From positions 1 through 64,000 of the forward strand of contig NZ_DATESC010000001.1 of NCBI RefSeq assembly GCF_035271045.1: 64,000 nucleotides of DNA, given 5' to 3'. Shown one piece after another: positions 18,126 to 27,267 of the stretch (the first letter of the stretch is position 1; each line of letters starts with the position of its first letter). Position numbers and translations under genes: made by a program. Under the pieces are notes generated by a model. That model saw only the letters and a program-made list of their open reading frames with translations. It was not told the DNA's origin and did no database searches. The stretch is from Marinospirillum sp035271045. GTDB lineage: Bacteria > Pseudomonadota > Gammaproteobacteria > Pseudomonadales > Halomonadaceae.

Positions 18126-19754
18126 TTACACTGCTTTAGGTTCAGTCATTAAGCCTTTAACCAAGGCCACGCACGACATTAACAGTACCAAGGTGAAGGG
18201 AAAACCCGCTGAAACTGCCATGGCTTGTAAGGCAACTAAACCACCACCTAAAATAAGCGCAATGGCAATTAAGCCTTCAAAAGCACACCAAAAAACCCTT
18301 TGTGGTGTGGGTGCGTTTATTTTACCACCGGCAGCAATGGTATCGACCACTAAAGAGCCAGAATCGGATGAAGTCACAAAGAAAATAACCACTAAAATAA
18401 TGGCAATAAAGGAAGTGACTTGTGCCAAGGGTAGGCTGTCTAACATGCCAAAGAGCTGCAGCGGTAAATCAAGGCTAGCGATTTCAGTAAAACCGGCTAA
18501 GTATTGGCTAATACCTGTGCCACCAAACACGCTCATCCATAAAATACAGGCAGTAGAAGGAATTAATAACACTGAAATTAAAAACTCACGCACGGTGCGG
18601 CCACGCGAAACACGCGCAATAAACATTCCTACAAAAGGTGACCAGGAAATCCACCAAGCCCAATAAAACGCAGTCCAGCCTTGCATAAAGTTAGTATCTT
18701 CACGGCCAACAGGGTTAGCTAATTGCGGTAGGTATTCAATGTAGGCCACTAAATTAGAAAAGAAACCTGTCATCAGCGCTAACGTTGGGCCAACAATAAT
18801 TACAAATAACAGTAAAATAACAGCCAGCAGCATATTAATTTCAGATAAACGTTTTACACCCGCTTCTAAGCCTGCCAATACTGAAACCAAGGCGATAGCC
18901 GTGATGCCAATAACAAGTAAAATTTCGGTGGTGTTACCTTCAGGAATGCCAAATAAATAGTTAAGCCCCGCAGCGGCTTGTGATGCACCAAAACCTAACG
19001 AAGTCGCCAAACCAAATAGAGTGGCTAAAATAGCAAGAATATCAATAAAATGCCCCGGCCAGCCCCAAACACGCTCACCCAATAAAGGGTAAAAAATAGA
19101 ACGAATGGTCAGCGGTAAGCCTTTATTAAACGAAAAAACTGCCAAGCCTAAAGCTAAAATGGCATAAATTGCCCAAGGGTGAAGGCCCCAGTGGAAAATG
19201 GTTGCTGCCATACCCAAGCGACGTGCTTCTTCAACATCACCCATTGCACCCGCTAAAGGTGCCCAGTCGGTGCGCAGGCCATCTTCAAGGCTGGTTCCGG
19301 CTAACGAAGTGCTGAAGTGGGTAAGAGGTTCTGAAACCCCAAAGTACATTAGGCCAATACCCATACCCGCCGCAAAGAGCATGGAAAACCAACCAAGGTA
19401 GGTAAAGTCGGGTTTGGCTTCGGTGCCGCCTAAGCGAACTCTGCCCAAAGGAGAGAAGATTAAGAAGATGCACAAAAGTACAAAGATATTAGCGGCGCTA
19501 ATAAAAAACCAATCTAGGCTTGAGGTTAGCCAGTTACGCAGGCCGCTAAACAGAGGTTCTACTTGCGTTTGGAAAATAAGTGTTAATAACACAAAAGCAA
19601 TAATGGTTAAGCCAGAAATTAAAAACACTCGGTTATGAATATCTAGCCCAAACGGGCCAATTTTCATGGCTATATTGTCTTGTCCAATTTGATAATCGGT
19701 ATCAATTGGATTCACTTCCCCATCGGGTTTCATGGGGTCTTTTTCATCAGCCAT
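18126..19754 (-). CDS. BCCT family transporter (choline/glycine betaine/carnitine type)
   Basis: A 542-residue, 12-helix secondary transporter. The family marks are the glycine-rich GMGIGLMYFGVSEP and the tryptophan-rich segment WAWWISWSPFVGMF followed by ARVSRGRTVREF. Members import betaine, choline or related trimethylammonium compounds, with Na+ or H+. The substrate cannot be fixed here. AGGA lies five bases before the ATG. It probably heads an operon with the DUF294 protein and the exonuclease. Confidence 0.93.
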   Translation of the reverse strand: MADEKDPMKPDGEVNPIDTDYQIGQDNIAMKIGPFGLDIHNRVFLISGLTIIAFVLLTLIFQTQVEPLFSGLRNWLTSSLDWFFISAANIFVLLCIFLIFSPLGRVRLGGTEAKPDFTYLGWFSMLFAAGMGIGLMYFGVSEPLTHFSTSLAGTSLEDGLRTDWAPLAGAMGDVEEARRLGMAATIFHWGLHPWAIYAILALGLAVFSFNKGLPLTIRSIFYPLLGERVWGWPGHFIDILAILATLFGLATSLGFGASQAAAGLNYLFGIPEGNTTEILLVIGITAIALVSVLAGLEAGVKRLSEINMLLAVILLLFVIIVGPTLALMTGFFSNLVAYIEYLPQLANPVGREDTNFMQGWTAFYWAWWISWSPFVGMFIARVSRGRTVREFLISVLLIPSTACILWMSVFGGTGISQYLAGFTEIASLDLPLQLFGMLDSLPLAQVTSFIAIILVVIFFVTSSDSGSLVVDTIAAGGKINAPTPQRVFWCAFEGLIAIALILGGGLVALQAMAVSAGFPFTLVLLMSCVALVKGLMTEPKAV

Positions 19755-19816
19755 AAGTCCTGCCTTGGCTAAAGATAATAATTATTTATCATGGTGAGGA
19801 TTTGTAATGATATTTA

Positions 19817-19845
19817 ATTATGATTAACCCAAGTCTAACTAGCAA
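19817..19845 (-). promoter_or_regulatory. Putative promoter of the BCCT transporter operon
   Basis: Minus strand: -35 TTGCTA (19840-19845), 17-base spacer, -10 CATAAT (19817-19822). Four and five of six bases match the sigma-70 consensus. It lies about 60 bases before the transporter ATG. Confidence 0.45.
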
Positions 19846-19851
19846 GTTTAG

Positions 19852-20463
19852 TTAAAGCGTGATGACCCGAATAACCAATAAAAACAAAATGGCCGCACTG
19901 ATGCGGTTTATCCATACCAGCTGTGCTTTTAACCAAGGTAAAACTTTGGAATGCGATAATCCAAAAGCAACCAGCAGGTACCAAAGGGTGTCGATTATCC
20001 AAGCCGTTGCCGCCAGCAATAAGCCAATGGCATAGCTTTGCCCGGGCTGAATAAACTGTGAAAAAAGCGCCGCCAGCATAATAATCAGTTGCGGGTTAGA
20101 AAAAACAATCAAAAAACCATCACGCAGGGCGACTTTGGCCGAAGGAATGACTTGGTTTTTTTCATCACCTTTATGACTTGCACTGCTGCGTAACATTTGT
20201 ATGCCCAGCCAAGCTAAATAAGCAGCACCTAGGTAGGTCATGGCTTGGTAAGCTTCTGGATACTGAGCAATTAAATGCCCCAGCCCCATAGCCACCGCAA
20301 AAGCATAAATGCCTACGCCTGCACCATGCGCCACCGCAGCAGCCATGCCATTGCGCCTTGAACCCGTCATGGTATGGCGCAAAATAACCACCAAACTGGG
20401 GCCAGGGGAAATTGCACCTAACAAACAAAAAGCCGCTACCGTCAACCAATCATTAAGCGTCAT
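19852..20463 (-). CDS. LysE family amino-acid exporter
   Basis: A 203-residue membrane protein of the LysE/RhtB family, with the N-terminal family signature AISPGPSLVVILRHTM followed by SRRNGM and about six hydrophobic segments. It likely exports amino acids or derivatives; specificity unknown. Its ATG shares a base with the trmJ stop codon (TAATG), so translation is coupled. It is the last gene of slt-trmJ-lysE. Confidence 0.9.
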   Translation of the reverse strand: MTLNDWLTVAAFCLLGAISPGPSLVVILRHTMTGSRRNGMAAAVAHGAGVGIYAFAVAMGLGHLIAQYPEAYQAMTYLGAAYLAWLGIQMLRSSASHKGDEKNQVIPSAKVALRDGFLIVFSNPQLIIMLAALFSQFIQPGQSYAIGLLLAATAWIIDTLWYLLVAFGLSHSKVLPWLKAQLVWINRISAAILFLLVIRVITL

Positions 20464-21236
20464 TAGTGGCTATCTTTTTGCTGTTTATTTGAGGGATGTT
20501 GGTAATAAAAGCTGCCTTGTTTTTCTAGGCGACTAATTAGGCTGCGTAATATGCCCAGTTCATGCTGGTTGGGTCTGGCACGGCGAAAAAAGGTTTGTAG
20601 CTCTTTTAAGGCACGGTCGGAAGCGCCATTAAGAAAGCCGCTAGCAGCCAGTGCTTTTTCTAGGTGGTCTTCAAAGCCTTGAATGGCTTCTAGGCTGGGT
20701 AATTGTTCAGCAGCTAAAGCTTTTTTGCTAGGCACCATAGGTTTAGCATTAAAAATTTCATAACACAGAATTTGTACTGCCTGAGCCATGTTTAAAATGC
20801 TGTAATCTGGGTTGCCATCAATGCTGACTTGGTGGGTGCAAAAAGCCAGTTCATGGTTGTGTAAACCGCTGCGTTCGCGTCCAAATACTAACGCCACGTC
20901 CCGCTGCTGATTATTGATCGGTTGGCTTTCGGTTTGTAAGGCTTCTGCGGCTTGGCGTGGGGTGAAGTTAGTTAATGCTAAATGCCGTAAACGGGCGCTG
21001 GCACCTATCACCAGCGAACAATCTTTTACCGCTGCTGCTAGGCTATCGCAGATTATTGCTTGATTCAAAACATCTTCAGCACCGGCGGCTAGCTGCGTTG
21101 CTTCAGCGTGTGGAAAGCTGGCTGGGTTAACAAGGTACAACTGCGTTAAGCCCATGGTTTTCATGGCGCGAGCTGCTGAACCAATATTACCTGGGTGGTA
21201 GGTTTCTACCAAGACAATGCGGATATTAGGAAACAT
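20463..21236 (-). CDS. trmJ: tRNA (cytidine/uridine-2'-O-)-methyltransferase TrmJ
   Basis: A 257-residue SPOUT methyltransferase that 2'-O-methylates position 32 of certain tRNAs. The three knot motifs are clear: ETYHPGNIGSAARAMKTMGL near the N-terminus, FGRERSGL in the middle and YSILNMAQAVQ after it. A C-terminal extension matches TrmJ of gammaproteobacteria. It starts five bases after slt. Confidence 0.92.
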   Translation of the reverse strand: MFPNIRIVLVETYHPGNIGSAARAMKTMGLTQLYLVNPASFPHAEATQLAAGAEDVLNQAIICDSLAAAVKDCSLVIGASARLRHLALTNFTPRQAAEALQTESQPINNQQRDVALVFGRERSGLHNHELAFCTHQVSIDGNPDYSILNMAQAVQILCYEIFNAKPMVPSKKALAAEQLPSLEAIQGFEDHLEKALAASGFLNGASDRALKELQTFFRRARPNQHELGILRSLISRLEKQGSFYYQHPSNKQQKDSH

Positions 21237-21241
21237 GATTA

Positions 21242-23254
21242 TTAATTGAAGTCCGATTTTCGATCAGCTAATTGTGGTTGCTTGGGTGCATCGAGTTGAG
21301 CCAATCGCCAAGCATAAACTTCACGAAACGCTAACAGGCTTTTAACGTAGTCGCGTGTTTCGCCGTAGGTAATGCGCTCTACCCAAAGGGGGTCGATTTT
21401 TTTGCCTAAATTGGCTTGCCAAAGACTGGTGCGAGTTGGCCCTGCATTATAAGCAGCGGCTGCTAAAACGGGGCTATTATCGTAGCGTTGCATAAGTTCT
21501 GCTAGGTAATGTATGCCGATGGGTAAATTATATTCAGGTTTTAGTAAATCAGTTTCTGGCTGAATTTTTAGTTGTAAACTTTTAGAAACTTGTTTACCTG
21601 TAGCCGGCATAACTTGCATTAAACCCAGTGCGCCCACCCTAGAACGTGCCGTTGGGTTAAATAAACTTTCTTTACGAATAAGCGCTAAGACTAGCGGTAA
21701 ATCAAGGTTGGTTTGTGCTGCTAGTGGCACTAAGGTCTCTAAATGAGCAATCGGGAAGCGTAACGCTAGTGCATCATTAACACCAGCCTTGTGTGTGGCA
21801 TCTACACTTAAATTATGCCAGTTCCATTGATTGGCTAGCCAAGCGGCTTGTAACCAATCAGCGCTGTTGGCTTGGTTTAATGCCTGAAACCATTCATGGC
21901 TGGCTTCTTCGGTAAAGCCTAGCACATAAAGCTCGGCTGCACGTTTAATGCCCGTTTTTAGACTTAACTCTTTTACAAGGCTGGGGTTGATGGGCGTTGT
22001 AAGCGCATTCATTTGCAGCGCTTGCCCCAATGCTTTAGCAGCTAAAAAACCATAATAATGGCGTTCTTTTGCCAAAGGTTTTAATAAGGCATTAGCGGCA
22101 GCGGGCTGGTTGGTTTGCTGCAACGCATAAGCTTGCCAATAACGCCATTCACTTTTAGCCAACAACGTTTTGGGAAAGTGTTCCAGTGCCTTAGCCAGTT
22201 GCGACCAATCAGCAAGGCGCAACAGGGTGCGTGCATACCATTCATGCCCTAAAGGACTTAAAGCTTTTGTGGGTAAAGGCGCAAAGGCTTGCAGCGTTGC
22301 CGCATGATCGCCCTGCCAAGCCGTGCGAATGGCAAGGTATTCTTCTATCTGCCAAAAAGCTTTTTGGCTAATGTGGCGCTTTTTATGCAATTGTTTAGCT
22401 AATGCTAGGGTTTGGCTGGGTTGACTACGCGCTTGTTGTTGCAGCAGTTGGATCAAAACTTCATCTTTAATGGCAAAGCTAGTTTTTAATGTTTGGCGTT
22501 TATCGACTAAAGCTTGCAAGTTTTTGGCGGGGTTAGTGCGACTGGTTAACCAGAAATTTAGCCATTGCTGATCTTTTTTTGCCAAGTAAGGTTGCAGCAG
22601 TTTAGCGCTAGTAGCATTGCCTTGGCGCATAAGTTTTAAGGCGGTTTGTTGATAATCTTTATTGCTTAATAAATTTAACGGTTGCAGTTGCTTGGTTAAT
22701 CCAGTGCAGTTTTCGGGTAAAGGCTGGTTACTGTGCCAATACTGGGTGGCTTTTTTTTGCCAAGCTACATTTTTACCCGTAATTTCAGCTTCAGCGGTGA
22801 TTTGAAAACAAGCTAACTGTGCATTGAGTGGATAGGGATTGGTGGTGGTTTCAATTAAAAAATCATTCCAGTTCTTAGCCTTGCCTAACTGTGCTAGCCA
22901 TTCGGCTTGTAAATTTTTTTTCAGGTAAGTATTTGAATTATTAGCTAAAAAGTATTTTATATTACTGGGGTCAGCTATGCCATAAGCCAATTGGTTACGC
23001 AGCAGTTGGTAGTTTAAATAAGGCGCTAATGGGTAGTTTTTTAACTGACTTAGCGTATCGGTTAAGTCAGTTAACTCGCCACCGCGCAGCTGTTCGTAAT
23101 GCTGAGTAAAAATGGCACGAAATTGGGGGTCGTATTCTTCAACTGTGGATTCTTTAATGGTTGATTGCTGTGCAAAACAAGTAGCGCTTAGTAACGTGGC
23201 TGAAAGAAACGTAAAAGATCGCAGTAAGGGCAAAAATATATTTTGCTTTGGCAT
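21242..23254 (-). CDS. slt: Soluble lytic murein transglycosylase
   Basis: A 670-residue periplasmic enzyme that cleaves the MurNAc-GlcNAc bond to form 1,6-anhydromuropeptides. It has a signal peptide ending near SATCFAQQ, a long alpha-helical superhelix and a C-terminal catalytic domain with RKESLFNP (catalytic Glu), GALGLMQVMPATG and AAYNAGP. Length and order match Slt70. It heads an operon with trmJ and the LysE exporter. Confidence 0.92.
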   Translation of the reverse strand: MPKQNIFLPLLRSFTFLSATLLSATCFAQQSTIKESTVEEYDPQFRAIFTQHYEQLRGGELTDLTDTLSQLKNYPLAPYLNYQLLRNQLAYGIADPSNIKYFLANNSNTYLKKNLQAEWLAQLGKAKNWNDFLIETTTNPYPLNAQLACFQITAEAEITGKNVAWQKKATQYWHSNQPLPENCTGLTKQLQPLNLLSNKDYQQTALKLMRQGNATSAKLLQPYLAKKDQQWLNFWLTSRTNPAKNLQALVDKRQTLKTSFAIKDEVLIQLLQQQARSQPSQTLALAKQLHKKRHISQKAFWQIEEYLAIRTAWQGDHAATLQAFAPLPTKALSPLGHEWYARTLLRLADWSQLAKALEHFPKTLLAKSEWRYWQAYALQQTNQPAAANALLKPLAKERHYYGFLAAKALGQALQMNALTTPINPSLVKELSLKTGIKRAAELYVLGFTEEASHEWFQALNQANSADWLQAAWLANQWNWHNLSVDATHKAGVNDALALRFPIAHLETLVPLAAQTNLDLPLVLALIRKESLFNPTARSRVGALGLMQVMPATGKQVSKSLQLKIQPETDLLKPEYNLPIGIHYLAELMQRYDNSPVLAAAAYNAGPTRTSLWQANLGKKIDPLWVERITYGETRDYVKSLLAFREVYAWRLAQLDAPKQPQLADRKSDFN

Positions 23255-23343
23255 CAGTGCATTCCATTATTGATTGGGTTGTTATTGATGGATAAACTGA
23301 AAATCTTTTTATCTTAGCTGTATTACGCCTATTATGAAAGCGA

Positions 23344-23372
23344 AGAAGCTGAAGGGATTAGCTTCAGCTTCT
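23344..23372 (-). terminator. Probable terminator behind the thiolase gene
   Basis: A perfect 11-bp stem, AGAAGCTGAAG and CTTCAGCTTCT, with a seven-base loop, begins 28 bases after the thiolase stop. The T-rich tail is weak on both strands, so termination may be partial. Confidence 0.5.
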
Positions 23373-23400
23373 GTTTCTTTAGCCTTGACCTAAATGAAAA

Positions 23401-24579
23401 TTAAATCAGTTCAATGGCCACGGCAGTTGCTTCACCGCCACCAATGCAAAGGCTTGCAATGCCACGTTTTTTACCTTCTTGGGCTAGTGCATACATAAGC
23501 GTAACAAGAATGCGTGAACCGGTTGAACCAATCGGATGGCCTTGAGCACAAGCGCCGCCATAGATATTGATTTTTTCGTGAGGAATTTTTAAGCCATCCA
23601 TCGCTAGCATAGTAACGACGGCAAAAGCTTCATTAATTTCAAATAAATCAACGTCATCAATTTTCCAATTCGCCTTGGCTAAAACTTTTTCGATAGAGCC
23701 AATCGGCGCTAGGGTAAATTCAGCAGGAATGCGTGAGTTAGTGGCATGAGCAACAATGCGAGCCATCGGCGTTAGACCACGTTTTTTGGCTTCGGATTCA
23801 CGCATAATCACCAGTGCAGAACCGCCATCAGAAATAGAGCTAGCGTTAGCGGCGGTGACTGTGCCGTCTTTTTTAAAGGCTGGGCGTAAACCCGAAATTT
23901 TAGAAATATTAGCTTGATGCGGTTGCTCATCATCAGTAACAACCACTTCACCTTTGCGAGTGGTAACGGTAACAGGCGCTGTTTCTGCTTTTAGTTTGCC
24001 ATCATCTATGGCTTTCATGGCACGGTTTAATGAGCTAATCGCAAAGTTATCCATCGCTTCACGCGTGTAGCCATATTCATCAGCAACGTCTTGGGCAAAT
24101 ACACCCATTAGCTTGCCGGTACGCGCATCTTCTAAACCATCTAAGAACATATGGTCTTTAATTTCGCCATGCCCTAAACGGTAGCCAGTACGTGCTTTGG
24201 TTAAAACGTGCGGTGCGTTGGACATACTTTCCATGCCGCCTGCGACCATAATGTCGTTAGTGCCTGCTTTAATTAAGTCATGCGCTAACATGACCGCTTT
24301 CATGCCAGAACCACACAATTTGTTAATGGTCGTTGCACCGGTTTCAACAGGAATACCAGCATTCATCATGGCTTGACGCGCTGGGCCTTGTTTAACGCCA
24401 GCAGGCAGTACACAACCCATAATGACTTCTTGTACGTCAGCCGGTTGGATGCCGGCACGGTTAATCGCTTCAGCAATGGCAACACCGCCTAATTCAGGTG
24501 CTGTTAAGGTTGAAAGGCTGCCCATCATACCGCCCATAGGTGTACGAGCGCCGGAAACGATAACGATTGAATCTTGCAT
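23401..24579 (-). CDS. Acetyl-CoA C-acetyltransferase (thiolase II)
   Basis: A 392-residue thiolase. Catalytic residues are visible: the nucleophilic Cys in NKLCGSGMKAV, NEAFAVV, GHPIGSTGSR with its His, and a C-terminal Cys in SLCIGGGEAT. It cleaves acetoacetyl-CoA or 2-methylacetoacetyl-CoA, or runs in the synthetic direction. An AGAGG site precedes the ATG. It is divergent from a TetR gene whose operator-like sites lie in the shared region, so it is probably part of the same regulon as the acyl-CoA genes. Confidence 0.93.
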   Translation of the reverse strand: MQDSIVIVSGARTPMGGMMGSLSTLTAPELGGVAIAEAINRAGIQPADVQEVIMGCVLPAGVKQGPARQAMMNAGIPVETGATTINKLCGSGMKAVMLAHDLIKAGTNDIMVAGGMESMSNAPHVLTKARTGYRLGHGEIKDHMFLDGLEDARTGKLMGVFAQDVADEYGYTREAMDNFAISSLNRAMKAIDDGKLKAETAPVTVTTRKGEVVVTDDEQPHQANISKISGLRPAFKKDGTVTAANASSISDGGSALVIMRESEAKKRGLTPMARIVAHATNSRIPAEFTLAPIGSIEKVLAKANWKIDDVDLFEINEAFAVVTMLAMDGLKIPHEKINIYGGACAQGHPIGSTGSRILVTLMYALAQEGKKRGIASLCIGGGEATAVAIELI

Positions 24580-24670
24580 AAAAACCTCTTAATTAATGTG
24601 TTGTTGGTTTATGGTTAGTTAATTATTACAGTGCTGCATTAGTTGCCGCTAATTATTTCTAGCTTGCTAC

Positions 24671-24699
24671 TTGACCTCGCGCTTGGCTAGGGGTAATTT
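24671..24699 (+). promoter_or_regulatory. Putative promoter of the tetR gene
   Basis: Plus strand: -35 TTGACC (24671-24676), exactly 17 bases, -10 TAATTT (24694-24699). The spacer is almost filled by a dyad resembling two others in this cluster, which fits autorepression. Confidence 0.5.
24675..24691. promoter_or_regulatory. Operator-like dyad A (TetR regulator)
   Basis: CCTCGCGCTTGGCTAGG has arms CCTCGC and GCTAGG, complementary at five of six positions, around GCTTG. It lies inside the tetR promoter spacer and between the divergent tetR and thiolase genes. Confidence 0.45.
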
Positions 24700-24718
24700 G
24701 CGACTCACAAGTCACAAA

Positions 24719-24736
24719 ACCGAGCAAGCGCTAGTT
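24719..24736. promoter_or_regulatory. Operator-like dyad B (TetR regulator)
   Basis: ACCGAGC-AAGC-GCTAGTT is an imperfect dyad that ends 8 bases before the tetR ATG, in its untranslated leader. It shares the CGAGC...GC(T)AG pattern with dyads A and C. Confidence 0.45.
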
Positions 24737-24743
24737 AACCTAT

Positions 24744-25319
24744 ATGAAGTTAAACAAGAATTCTAAAAGACGCAAGGAGCTAGTAGCCATTGCTGCACGG
24801 CTATTTTGTAATCAAGGCTATGAAACGACCACAGTAAGAATGCTTGCCGATGCGATGGGCATTAAGTCTGGCAGCTTGTTTCATCATTTTAATGATAAGC
24901 AAGAAATTCTTTATGCGGTGATTGAATCGGGTATGTTGCACGCGATAGAAATTGCTCAACAAGCGCTTGCCATTACACAAACACCCAAAAAGCGCCTTTA
25001 TGTGCTAGCTAGAGCGCACCTGTCTACTTTGCTTGAAGACCGTGATGCCCACGTTGTGGCTATTTATGAGTGGCGTAGCCTTACGCAAGAATCACGTAAT
25101 TTATTGGTTAAGTTGCGCGATGCTTATGAGGCAAATTGGTGTACTGTTATTAACGAATGCAGTGAAGCGGGTTTATTACAAGGCGATCAAAGCTTGCATC
25201 GGCATTTAGCCTTAGGTGCTTTAAACTGGACAGTGCAGTGGTATAAACCTGAGGGGCAGTTAAACCCAGATACTTTGGCTGAAGTGTTAGTTGCTATGGT
25301 GTTACGAGAAAAAAATTAA
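24744..25319 (+). CDS. TetR family transcriptional regulator
   Basis: A 191-residue regulator with an N-terminal helix-turn-helix (TVRMLADAMGIKSGSLFHHF, residues about 31-50) and a C-terminal ligand domain. Its position between a thiolase and an acyl-CoA ligase operon suggests an acyl-CoA ligand, by inference. No Shine-Dalgarno is visible before the ATG. Three related dyads, two upstream of this gene and one before the ligase, are likely operators. Confidence 0.9.
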   Translation: MKLNKNSKRRKELVAIAARLFCNQGYETTTVRMLADAMGIKSGSLFHHFNDKQEILYAVIESGMLHAIEIAQQALAITQTPKKRLYVLARAHLSTLLEDRDAHVVAIYEWRSLTQESRNLLVKLRDAYEANWCTVINECSEAGLLQGDQSLHRHLALGALNWTVQWYKPEGQLNPDTLAEVLVAMVLREKN

Positions 25320-25366
25320 TAAAAGTGCTTGCCCAAATAGAAGGGCTGATTTAGGCTAATTAAAAA

Positions 25367-25384
25367 ACCGAGCGCTTGCTCGTT
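25367..25384. promoter_or_regulatory. Operator-like dyad C upstream of the acyl-CoA ligase
   Basis: ACCGAGC-GCTT-GCTCGTT is the best of the three dyads, with six of seven positions complementary. It is 113 bases upstream of the ligase ATG and closely resembles dyad B (ACCGAGC in both). Confidence 0.5.
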
Positions 25385-25497
25385 TATTTAGATTACAAAT
25401 TTACAGGTGACTTGAGTCGCCTTTATTTAAGTTGTGAAGTTGACGTTGACGTAAAAGTTATACGATAACAATAAACAGAATAACCGGAGGCAACACT

Positions 25498-27168
25498 ATG
25501 ACCCATTCAATACAGACCAATGTGCAAGATTACGCTGCGTTTATAAAATCTTTTCAAATGAGTGATGTAGAGGCACAGCTACAAGGTAGCCTAGCAGAAG
25601 GTTTTAATGCTTACACTGAATGCTGTGGTCGTCATGCTTTGGGCGATAAAGCTAACAAGGCAGCGCTGGTACATGAAGATTCTACCGGTAAGGTTTCTAC
25701 TTTTACTTTTGCACAAATGCACGAACTAAGCGGCAAAATGGCTAACTTGTTAAAAAGCCAAGGTGTTAAAGCCGGTGACCGTGTTGCGGCCATGCTGCCA
25801 CGTAACCCAGAGCTTCTAGCATTGATTTTGGCTACCTGGCGCTTAGGTGCTGTTTATCAGCCGCTTTTTACTGCTTTTGGTTACGAAGCTATTGAATACC
25901 GTTTAAGCCAAGCTAAAACCGTGCTAGTTGTTACCGATGAAGAAAACCGCGCCAAGTTTGAGCCAGTTAAAAACCTACCTAAAATGATGATGCTAGGTTC
26001 TGAAACAGCGGCTAAGCAGTGGGGCGATTTGCATTATGCCAGCAGCTTAGAAGGCCAAAGCAGCGAATGCCAAGCCGAAACACTGGAGGCTGACCAGCCA
26101 TTTTTGCAAATGTTTACTTCAGGTACCGTGGGTAAATCTAAAGGCGTTGCTGTGCCTTTACGTGCGCTACCGGGTTTTTACATTTATATGCGTTATGCGG
26201 TTGGCCTAAACGAAGATGATAAGTTTTGGAATATGGCTGACCCAGGTTGGGCTTATGGTCTTTATTACGCCATTACTGCGCCTTTATTGTTGGGTTGCAC
26301 TACCCACTTTAACGAAGCCAACTTCACCGCAGAAAATACCCTAGAATTTTTGAAGCGACATAAAATTACTAACCTAGCTTCTGCACCTACCGCTTATCGT
26401 ATGTTGAAGTCTAGCGGCGAACTAGAAGGTAAATCTGGCGAGTTGTTTTTACGCGTTGCCAGTTCCGCCGGTGAGCCATTAAATACTGAAGTTGTAAACT
26501 GGGTTACTGAAAACCTCGGTTGCCGTGTTATGGATCACTATGGTCAAACTGAAACGGGCATGACCTGCTGCTGTCACCATACGTTAGAGCATAAAACGCC
26601 AGTAGGTTCTATGGGTCTTCCCATGCCAGGTTATACCCTTGCTATTTTAGATGCGGAATACAATGAAGTAGAAAAAGGCCAAGCCGGTCAGCTAGCCATT
26701 GATATGGAAGCATCGCCCACATTTTTCTTTGCTGGCTACACTTGGCAAGAAAAGAAGCCCTACCAAGGTAAGTACTATCTAACTGGCGATATGGTTGTTC
26801 AACACGCCGATGGTACTTATTGGTTTGATGGCCGTGACGACGACATTATCAGCACTGCTGGTTATCGCGTTGGGCCAACCGATGTTGAAAACACTGTGTT
26901 GGAACACCCCGCGGTGGCGGAATCTGCTGCGGTCGGTAAACCAGACGAACTGCGTGGCTACATTATTAAAGCCTTTGTGGTGTTACGTGATGGTTACGAA
27001 GCCAGCGACCAGTTAGTAAAAGATATTCAAGGTTTGGTACGTGAGCGTATGTCGGCGCACGCTTACCCGCGTGAAATTGAATTTGTTGATGCGCTACCTA
27101 AAACGCCCAGCGGTAAAATTCAGCGCTTTATGCTGCGTAAACAAGCCGAAGAAGAAGCTAAATCCTAA
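25498..27168 (+). CDS. Acyl-CoA synthetase (AMP-binding)
   Basis: A 556-residue ANL-family ligase that activates a carboxylic acid through an acyl-AMP. Motifs: FTSGTVGKSKGVAVP (P-loop), DHYGQTETGM, YLTGDMV, GRDDDIISTAGYRVGP and the catalytic lysine in TPSGKIQRF near the C-terminus. It is closest in style to acetyl/propionyl or short-to-medium chain ligases. A CGGAGG site precedes the ATG. It starts the ligase-SDR-acyl-CoA dehydrogenase row; a similar set of neighbours (ligase, SDR, thiolase, dehydrogenase) is known in Pseudomonas. Confidence 0.9.
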   Translation: MTHSIQTNVQDYAAFIKSFQMSDVEAQLQGSLAEGFNAYTECCGRHALGDKANKAALVHEDSTGKVSTFTFAQMHELSGKMANLLKSQGVKAGDRVAAMLPRNPELLALILATWRLGAVYQPLFTAFGYEAIEYRLSQAKTVLVVTDEENRAKFEPVKNLPKMMMLGSETAAKQWGDLHYASSLEGQSSECQAETLEADQPFLQMFTSGTVGKSKGVAVPLRALPGFYIYMRYAVGLNEDDKFWNMADPGWAYGLYYAITAPLLLGCTTHFNEANFTAENTLEFLKRHKITNLASAPTAYRMLKSSGELEGKSGELFLRVASSAGEPLNTEVVNWVTENLGCRVMDHYGQTETGMTCCCHHTLEHKTPVGSMGLPMPGYTLAILDAEYNEVEKGQAGQLAIDMEASPTFFFAGYTWQEKKPYQGKYYLTGDMVVQHADGTYWFDGRDDDIISTAGYRVGPTDVENTVLEHPAVAESAAVGKPDELRGYIIKAFVVLRDGYEASDQLVKDIQGLVRERMSAHAYPREIEFVDALPKTPSGKIQRFMLRKQAEEEAKS

Positions 27169-27189
27169 ATTGTTTTTAAACTAAAACAG

Positions 27190-27227
27190 ACCGCCACTTA
27201 ACTAAAAAAACAGATTAAGTGAGCGGT
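27190..27227 (+). terminator. Hairpin between acyl-CoA ligase and SDR genes
   Basis: ACCGCCACTTAA pairs with TTAAGTG-A-GCGGT (12 bp, one bulged base, 13-base A-rich loop), followed by TTGTTAG. With its modest T tail it could be a leaky terminator or an mRNA-stabilising hairpin inside the operon. Confidence 0.45.
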
Positions 27228-27267
27228 TTGTTAGTTACTAGCTAAGTAAAAATAGAGAGATTCCAGA

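Noticed and set aside
18088..18666. 192-codon open frame opposite the BCCT gene
   Set aside because: Lys/Thr-rich shadow of a conserved membrane protein; no homology or start signal.
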